Positions 22,777 to 29,900 of a stretch of DNA of 32,171 nt are shown here, in pieces. Location: the NCBI GenBank assembly GCA_014653375.1, contig JACWEP010000011.1, forward strand, positions 1 to 32,171, written 5' to 3'. The notes under the pieces are model-generated. The model ran no database searches and was not told the DNA's origin. It saw only the letters and a program-made list of their open reading frames with translations. The position numbers were made by a program, and so were the translations under genes. How positions within the stretch are numbered: the first letter of the stretch is position 1; every line of letters starts with the position of its first letter. Source of the DNA: Pelagibacterales bacterium SAG-MED48. Lineage in GTDB: Bacteria; Pseudomonadota; Alphaproteobacteria; Pelagibacterales; Pelagibacteraceae.

Positions 22777-24875
22777 AAACCACTTTCCCTTACAAGCACA
22801 GCAAAAATATTTTTAAAGAACTTAATAAACGGAGAATACCTTGCACCCTCAACATGAACATAACCAGGTAATTGAAATTTTATTTGAGTTTCATTTAGTA
22901 AATCAAAATCTGCAACATAATGAGCAGTTTGAGGTCTATATTGATATTCACCTGCTGTAAAATTTCTTATTGCTATAGGTCCATTATGAATCGATGCAAG
23001 CGATAAATAAGGTAAATTACTTGTTGCTGATAGATCTAATTTTTTGGAAACTAAATAAATTTTTTCATGTTCACCATCATTTGGAATAAATACAGCAGTC
23101 ATATTTTCTTTAAATCTATCAATTTGCTCCTCTTTTATAAATCCTTTGACACCTCCATTTCCATAATGAACGATTGCAAGTAATTGATCTGTATTACCAA
23201 CCCACATTTCATTTGATAAATTTGAAAAATCTTCAATCTTTCCATTTATTGGTGACTTTATTAAAAGTTTATTTTTAGTTTTTAATAAACCAGTTAGCTC
23301 ACTTTGAAGAGCAATTAAATTTTGTTGATAAGTAAGGTATTGCTCCATATTATTAGCTTCATCACTCATTCTATTAATTTTAGTTTTAGCTAATTTAATC
23401 TTAGTTCTAATCGAATTAATATTTTTGTCTAAATCTGGTGAATAAAGTTCTATAAGTTTTTGTCCAACTACTACACGATCATCTTTATTTACAAAAATAG
23501 ATTTTATTTTTGCAGGATATGGTGAATAAATTTCACTATATTTTTCAGAGACATAGACAGCAGGGATTTTTAATGATGATTTCCACGGTAGAAATACCAA
23601 TAGAGCTAAAATAAATAAAATAACTAATGACCTAAAAGTTTGTGGGTTTAATTTCATTTGTGATCTTAAACCCCACCAATTTTTTATTTCTTTAATAATT
23701 GGAAGCATAATGAACCAATAAATTTCTATTATAAAAAGAATTATTCCTAAAACTTTAAAAGCAAAATAATAAACTAATAAAGCGATACCAATGAATAAAA
23801 AGAAGCGATATATCCAAGTTGCCCAAGCATAAAATATAAATGTCCATCTTCTAGAGGGATTTATTTCCTCAGGCGCAGGATGATTTAAACCAAATAATAT
23901 CTCGCGCATTTTCCATTTTGCTAAAGCAAAAGATCTTGGCTGGAGATTTTCAGCTTTTAACCAGTCTGAGAAAACATAGTATCCATCAAACCTCATAAAT
24001 GGACTTACATTTATTAAAAGTGAGGAAATCCAACTAGTCGTTGCAATAAAAAAAGCTACACTTTTCAAGCCCCCTTCTGGCAAAATTCCCCAAACAAAAG
24101 TTGCTACAAGTGCTAAATGGAGTTCTGTTAATATACCTGCAAAATTTATAAGAAGTCTTTCTTTATGATTTCTTAGTCTCCAAGCATCAGTCGTATCTGT
24201 ATACAGAAAAGGAAAAAAAACTAAAAAAGCTATACCAATTGCTGATACTCTACATCCATAATATTTAGCCACATAAGAGTGTCCAAGTTCATGTAAGCAT
24301 TTTACAAACACTAATGTTAAAAAATAAAGTAATAATCCCTTAAAAGAGAAAAAATACATGAATGTTTTAACAAATACTTCAAATTGTTGAATAACAAAAA
24401 TTAAACCAAATGCTCCAAGTATATAAACAACTTTTCTAAAGTTTTTTGAACCTAAAAATATTACCTTTTTTAAAGTCCTTCCAAGCCATTCATCTGGTTT
24501 AAATAATGGTATCTTAAAAAATAAATAACTATGTATTACAAACATTAGCCAATTTTTTTTCATACTATTTTTTTGCTGCATCAAGAAAGGAACATTTTGC
24601 CCTGCAGGCTGGACAATTAAATTATTCTGCTGAAGAAACCCTATAAAGTTTTTAATTTCATCACTACTAGTTTCAAGACCCTCTGAACTAATTTTTTTTT
24701 GAAAATTATCAATATCTTCGCCTCCATGCCAATTCTTTATTAACTTAAAAGCAGTTAATCCAATTGTGAAATACTTGTTTCTGATAGCATCATATAAAAG
24801 CCATGCAGGAGATCCATCTTCCCTACTATTTCCTCTTAAAATTTCAAGATCTTGTCTAAGGTATGGGATTATCAT
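22773..24875 (-). CDS. PqqD-like domain + M50 site-2 metalloprotease + HlyD-like membrane-fusion protein
   Basis: This 700-residue inner-membrane protein has three parts. Residues ~1-95 are a PqqD-like peptide-recognition domain (LRQDLEILRGNSREDGSPAW, DAIRNKYFTIG). Residues ~105-425 form a polytopic M50 protease with the zinc motif HELGH (195-199) and the second site SPFMRFDGYY (291-300). Residues ~430-700 are a periplasmic HlyD/biotinyl-lipoyl-like adaptor with a coiled-coil hairpin (IYSPYPAKIKSIFV, KKTKINRMSD-like helices, LLIKSPINGKIEDFSN). Both catalytic motifs are intact. It is the last gene of a four-gene minus-strand operon, overlapping the preceding gene by 4 nt. It probably processes or gates the giant repeat protein, or another small substrate, during export; that is inference. 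No signal peptide is seen. Confidence 0.84.
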   Translation of the reverse strand: MIIPYLRQDLEILRGNSREDGSPAWLLYDAIRNKYFTIGLTAFKLIKNWHGGEDIDNFQKKISSEGLETSSDEIKNFIGFLQQNNLIVQPAGQNVPFLMQQKNSMKKNWLMFVIHSYLFFKIPLFKPDEWLGRTLKKVIFLGSKNFRKVVYILGAFGLIFVIQQFEVFVKTFMYFFSFKGLLLYFLTLVFVKCLHELGHSYVAKYYGCRVSAIGIAFLVFFPFLYTDTTDAWRLRNHKERLLINFAGILTELHLALVATFVWGILPEGGLKSVAFFIATTSWISSLLINVSPFMRFDGYYVFSDWLKAENLQPRSFALAKWKMREILFGLNHPAPEEINPSRRWTFIFYAWATWIYRFFLFIGIALLVYYFAFKVLGIILFIIEIYWFIMLPIIKEIKNWWGLRSQMKLNPQTFRSLVILFILALLVFLPWKSSLKIPAVYVSEKYSEIYSPYPAKIKSIFVNKDDRVVVGQKLIELYSPDLDKNINSIRTKIKLAKTKINRMSDEANNMEQYLTYQQNLIALQSELTGLLKTKNKLLIKSPINGKIEDFSNLSNEMWVGNTDQLLAIVHYGNGGVKGFIKEEQIDRFKENMTAVFIPNDGEHEKIYLVSKKLDLSATSNLPYLSLASIHNGPIAIRNFTAGEYQYRPQTAHYVADFDLLNETQIKFQLPGYVHVEGARYSPFIKFFKNIFAVLVRESGF

Positions 24876-26206
24876 ATTCCAATTAGTTGTCTGACAAATG
24901 TAATTGGTTTTCTAAACAAATAATAAAATAAAGTAACTCTGGATCCATAAATCTTTGCAGTTCCTCTTAAACCTATTCTTGGTGGAGTATCACCCTCGAA
25001 ACTAACACCTACTTTATAAGATAATATTTCCTCAGGAGAAAGAGATGGCTGATATGAAGCTCTAAGCAATTTTCCTTTTAATGGTTTAATCGGATTAATA
25101 TCTAAAAATATTTTAACCTTAGAATTTTCTCTAATTATCAAGGAGTCTTTTACAGGTAACCATATTAAAAATTCAATATTTTTTGGATCTGCTATCGTTA
25201 AGATCTTTTCACCTACAGACACTGGCTTTCCTTGCCAATCATTTTTTTGATCTACTATGGCTATACCAGTTTGGTTTGAATAAATTTTAGAATTTTTAAG
25301 TTTACTAGCTGTTGACTGTACTTCAGCTTTTTTTAAATCTACCTGTGCCATCAGTTCGGCTAATTTTGACTTTGCTTCATTATTTGAAAAAGAAAATTGT
25401 CTGTTTCTTAAAAGCTCTTTTTCAGCAACGAGTAATGATTGTTTGGATAGATTATAGCTGTTTAATAAATCGTTATCTTCCAATTGAACCAGTAAATCAT
25501 TATTTTTTACCTTTGCGTTGTTATTTATGACTATATTTTTCACAACACTATTAAATGGTGCGGTAACTAATTTGGGGTTTTTAGCTACAACTTCTACAGG
25601 TGCTGTACTATTAATTCTTATTGGTATTACTGATATAAAGATGATTGATAAGATAATTATCCAAGATTTTTTTCCTGTAAAATATTTTTTAAAAAAATCT
25701 TTGATAATAAAATCACTCAAAAATGAATTATAAGCATGTCCAAAAGTTACTGACAAATGCCTTGCAAGCTCAATATCATTTTGTAAAAACTTTTCATTTC
25801 CAGTTAAGAGTAAATAACCTTGCAGACCCCTTTGTGGAGAATGTATAGGAATAAATAAAATATTATCTGGAATATTCTTTGGTTTTTTTACTTTTATCTT
25901 TTTTGAAACTACATCTGTCTCTAGGCTTTCAATTTCTTTTATTTCGAGATTTGATTTACTATTGATTATATTTTCAATAAAATTAAGTAATGGCGAGGTT
26001 CTATCAACCGTTGACATATCTGAAGTTGCTTTTACATGGAAATCACCTGTTGGCGTTTTAAGTAATAAAAAAGAATTTATAAACTCTATAATTTGACGAG
26101 TTTCATTTGCTACGACAAAATTAAGTTCGTCTTGACTGCGTGCTTCTCTTGTCTTTTTTTCTAGACCAATTAATCTTGCTATTTTAATGTTTTTATCTTC
26201 ACTCAA
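24872..26206 (-). CDS. GAF-like domain + HlyD-family membrane-fusion protein
   Basis: This is a 444-residue inner-membrane adaptor. Residues ~1-165 look like a cytoplasmic GAF-type sensory/dimerisation domain (ARSQDELNFVVANETRQIIEF, NILFIPIHSPQRGLQGYLLL, ARHLSVTFGHAYNSFL). A single membrane segment lies at about 181-197 (SWIIILSIIFISVIPI). The rest is a periplasmic HlyD-like part with a split lipoyl fold (LVTAPFNSVVKNIVINNNAKV, IYSNQTGIAIVD), a coiled-coil hairpin and a beta-barrel (VSFEGDTPPRIGLRGTAKIYG). It overlaps both neighbours by 4 nt (ATGA type), which means obligate co-expression. The GAF-like part could sense a small molecule or bind the cytoplasmic partner of the exporter. The domain call is from pattern only. 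Confidence 0.78.
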   Translation of the reverse strand: MSEDKNIKIARLIGLEKKTREARSQDELNFVVANETRQIIEFINSFLLLKTPTGDFHVKATSDMSTVDRTSPLLNFIENIINSKSNLEIKEIESLETDVVSKKIKVKKPKNIPDNILFIPIHSPQRGLQGYLLLTGNEKFLQNDIELARHLSVTFGHAYNSFLSDFIIKDFFKKYFTGKKSWIIILSIIFISVIPIRINSTAPVEVVAKNPKLVTAPFNSVVKNIVINNNAKVKNNDLLVQLEDNDLLNSYNLSKQSLLVAEKELLRNRQFSFSNNEAKSKLAELMAQVDLKKAEVQSTASKLKNSKIYSNQTGIAIVDQKNDWQGKPVSVGEKILTIADPKNIEFLIWLPVKDSLIIRENSKVKIFLDINPIKPLKGKLLRASYQPSLSPEEILSYKVGVSFEGDTPPRIGLRGTAKIYGSRVTLFYYLFRKPITFVRQLIGI

Positions 26207-26934
26207 AACTTAACAATCCCACTCATCCCAGGAATTAATGTTTCATATTTTTCATTAAACTGAGCTTTGAGTTCTATAGTTTGACTTACAGCGTCAACAG
26301 TTGCACCTAAGCTGATAACTTTTGCATCTAATGTTTCACCCGTTTCATCAATTGTAATTTTAACTTCGTGACCTTTTTTTAACCATTTAAGCCAGTTACT
26401 AGGAACAACTATCTCTGCTTCTAACAGACCATCACCAACAATATCCATTAATGGTTGTCTTTGTTCAATGCTTGTGAATATACTTGTATAAACATCCATC
26501 ACTTTTCCATCATATGGTGCAAGTATCTTACATCTATCAACATTTAATTTTGAAATATTTAATTCTGCTTTAGCTTTTTTTAAGGCTGTAGCAGATAATT
26601 GATATTGAAGTTTACCAATAGATCTCATTTCTAATAACAGTTTATCGTTTTCTAATTGAGTTTTTGCACTCTCATAATTTGCTTCGATAACTTCTTTTTG
26701 TGCTAAGTAAAGTTCACAATCAAAACTTATTAATACTTCTCCTTTTTTAAAAGAATCTCCCAATAAGAAATTTATTTTTTCAACTCTTGCTGCAATTTCA
26801 CTTGAAACAGAAACTTTTTCAGTGGCACTAACTAATGCACGGGACTCATTTACAGTTTCACCTTGCAGTTTATCCGCTTGTGCTAAAGGCATCCATATAG
26901 AACTTAAAAAAGCTAATATTACAATTATTTTCAT
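26203..26934 (-). CDS. Periplasmic adaptor protein, small HlyD/RND-type membrane-fusion protein
   Basis: This 243-residue exported protein has a signal peptide, MKIIVILAFLSSIWMPLAQA, probably cleaved after residue 20. The lipoyl-like half-motifs ARVEKINFLLGDSFKKGEVLI and CKILAPYDGKVMDVYTSI flank a short coiled coil (YESAKTQLENDKLLLEMRSI). A beta-barrel part (AEIVVPSNWLKWLKKGHEVKI) and a C-terminal LIPGMSGIVKF follow. It is shorter than a standard membrane-fusion protein (~350 aa). It is the second gene of the operon, 14 nt after the giant protein, and overlaps the GAF-HlyD gene by 4 nt. It most likely forms a mixed periplasmic channel with the other two adaptors and a TolC-like outer-membrane protein encoded elsewhere. 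Confidence 0.85.
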   Translation of the reverse strand: MKIIVILAFLSSIWMPLAQADKLQGETVNESRALVSATEKVSVSSEIAARVEKINFLLGDSFKKGEVLISFDCELYLAQKEVIEANYESAKTQLENDKLLLEMRSIGKLQYQLSATALKKAKAELNISKLNVDRCKILAPYDGKVMDVYTSIFTSIEQRQPLMDIVGDGLLEAEIVVPSNWLKWLKKGHEVKITIDETGETLDAKVISLGATVDAVSQTIELKAQFNEKYETLIPGMSGIVKF

Positions 26935-26948
26935 GATTAAACTAAGTA

Positions 26949-29900
26949 CTATAATCTATTTATTATGCCGTCACCATAGTCGTCATAATTATCAAATTCT
27001 TTATTTAACTGATCTTTAAATGATACAAATTTTAAATCCTCATAATCATCTAATTTTGCATTATCATTGTCATTAAACTTAATTGATAATTCTTTAACTG
27101 ATATTTTGCCGTTATTTTCAACGATTAATTTAACTTCAAGATTATCAACACCTGCTGGTGGTGTTGCAATTATTTCTCCATTTTTAGCATCAAATTTTAC
27201 CCACTCAGGAGTTTTGCTTCCATCTTCTAAAACTAATTTTGATTTGTCAAAATTTTCATTAATTTCATTGGCTAAATCTACAATATAATTATTTCCAATA
27301 TTATTAGACTGGATTTGGTAAATAGTATCAGTTTTAATATTTTCTAAAATATTTTTTAAATTTGCTTCATTATTTAAATTTAAATTTTTAGTTAATGTTT
27401 CATTTATAGTTCCATCTTCTTTATTTTTAATTAAATTAACATTTCCATTTTCATCAACTTTAATACTAGTATCTTGAGCTTTCTCTTCTTTAATAATTTC
27501 ATTATCCAATAAAATTTGTTTCGGATCTATTTTAACAGCAATTTCTCTTTTTTCATTTTCACTATCTGTTGCAATGATAATAATTTCTACATTTTCAACT
27601 CCATCTGGGATAGTAGCTGTTGTAACTCCAGTTTTAGGATCAACTTTTATCCAATCAGGTAATGAGGAGCCATCTTTCATAATGGCATCAAATCTTATAA
27701 TATCTGAGCCAGTTTCATTGAATATTTTAAAACTTAAAGTTAAACCTTCATTAGTATCGATATCTACATTATCAGAAAACGAATTTTTCTCTTTTGCTTG
27801 AGAAGAATCTTTTACAGCGACGAGATCAGTTAATTTTAACCCTTGTGAAAAATCATTTCTTTTATCTTGTTTGGGCATTTCAATTTTATTTAAATTTAAT
27901 TCAAAATTACTCTCAATTTTAGGTGATTTTATTTCTGATCTAGCTGAACTTTCGTTTCTTTTGCTTTCTCTTTTGCTTTCTTTTTTGATTAATCTTTCAG
28001 CTTTTTTGTCTCTAATATCTTTTACAACTTGACCACCATTTTGAAGTTTTATGACAATTGATCCTGTATCACCTGCTGTTCCATCTGAGACTGTGTAATT
28101 GAAATACTCAAAAACGATTTCCCCTTTATCTAATAAATCATCTAATCCAGGATTAACTACATATGTATAACTTCCATTTGGATTTATTTTTAAAGTTCCA
28201 TACGTACCTTTTAATGAAGATCCAACTGTTCCTGAAGTTCCCTTACCTTCCAGAGCGCCAGTCCTAATTTCTGTTACCGAAATGGTATTATTTGTATCTG
28301 CATCACTATCATTGTTTAATACATCTTTAACCGATCCATTAGTAACTGTTAGAGAACTGTTGGTTGATATATCAATTGTATTACTATCATTAGATGCAAT
28401 TGGTGCATCATTGGTACCTGTAATAGTAAAAGTTATTTGAGCTATATCAATTGCTTTTGATCCTGCATTCGTTTCATCATCTCTTAGCTTATAAGAGAAT
28501 GTATCTGTTACTTGTTGACCTGCTGAAAGAGCTTCTGTTGCTGAGTTTCCAATAACGCTATAAGTGTAACTTCCATCACTATTAAGTGTGAAAGTTCCAT
28601 ATGAACCTTGAATAGCTTTTCCAACATTTCTATTACGTACTGAGGAAGACTCAGCTCCAGCTGCAACTCCTTTAACTCTTAATACCGATCCAGCATCATC
28701 ATTATCACTGTCATTAGTAATTACATTTCCAGTAGCATTTGATGCTCCTTCTGTAATTGTATCTGTATCATTATTAGCCTCTGGCGCAGCATTTACGGAT
28801 ATATTCATTGTATATGTTGAAGAACTTGCGCTGGTTCCATCATGAACTTTGAACGTAAAACTATCATCTGCTTCAGAATTTGCGTTTGGTGTGTACCTTA
28901 AATTACTAAAATTAGTTATATAATCATTGACGGATAGAACAGCTCCATTACTAACTCTTGTTAAGGTTCCATTAGTTGGTACAGATTTAATTCTAATCTT
29001 GTTTAGCGTGTCACTATCATCAGTATCAGAAAAGTTAAATTCTGATCCATTTGATGAAAATGTATAAGTTGTGTTTAAAGATGTTCTTATACCATAAGTA
29101 CCATCAGTATTATTTTCATTTATATAAATAGTATTATTTGCTGCAGTTGGAGCATCATTGGTTCCTGTTACTGTTAATAATATTGTTGCAGTTGAAGTGC
29201 CACCATTTCCATCTGAAACTGTGTAAGTGAAACTATCAGTTGCTGTTTCTCCAGCTGCTAAATCATCAGCTGCACTTTGATCGGCGGTATATGTATAAGT
29301 TCCATCAGCACCAATGACTAATGTCCCATAAGTTCCTGTTACAGATGTCCCGTTACTATGATTGGTTCCTCCACTAACTGAGCTATTTGATCCTCCTGTA
29401 GGAGCTATGTGAGTTAATACTAAAGAACTGGTTGTATCATCAGCATCTGCATCAGTGTCGTTATCTTGAATAACACCATTTGAAGCATTTGAAACTGTAA
29501 CTGTTGAGTCTTCGTCTACACTTGCAGTATCGTTAACAGCAGTAGGAGCATCGTTAGTTCCTGTAACTGTTATAGTAATAGTTGCTGTTGTTGTAACAGT
29601 TCCATCTGATAATGTATAAGTAAACACATCATTTGCTGTATCGCTCGCATCTAAAGCATCCGCTGCGTCTTGATCAGCTATATATGTATAAGTTCCATCT
29701 GCTCCAATTGTTAATGTTCCATAAGTACCAACAATTGTCTGTCCATTTGAATAAGTCGTACTTGAAGTAACACTTTCAGTATTACCATTAGTGTGAGCAA
29801 TGTTTGTAATAGTTAATGTATCTGAACTATCTGGGTCTGTATCATTATCATCAATTACACCGTTTGAGGCGTTAGATACTGTTGTCGTTGCATCTTCATT

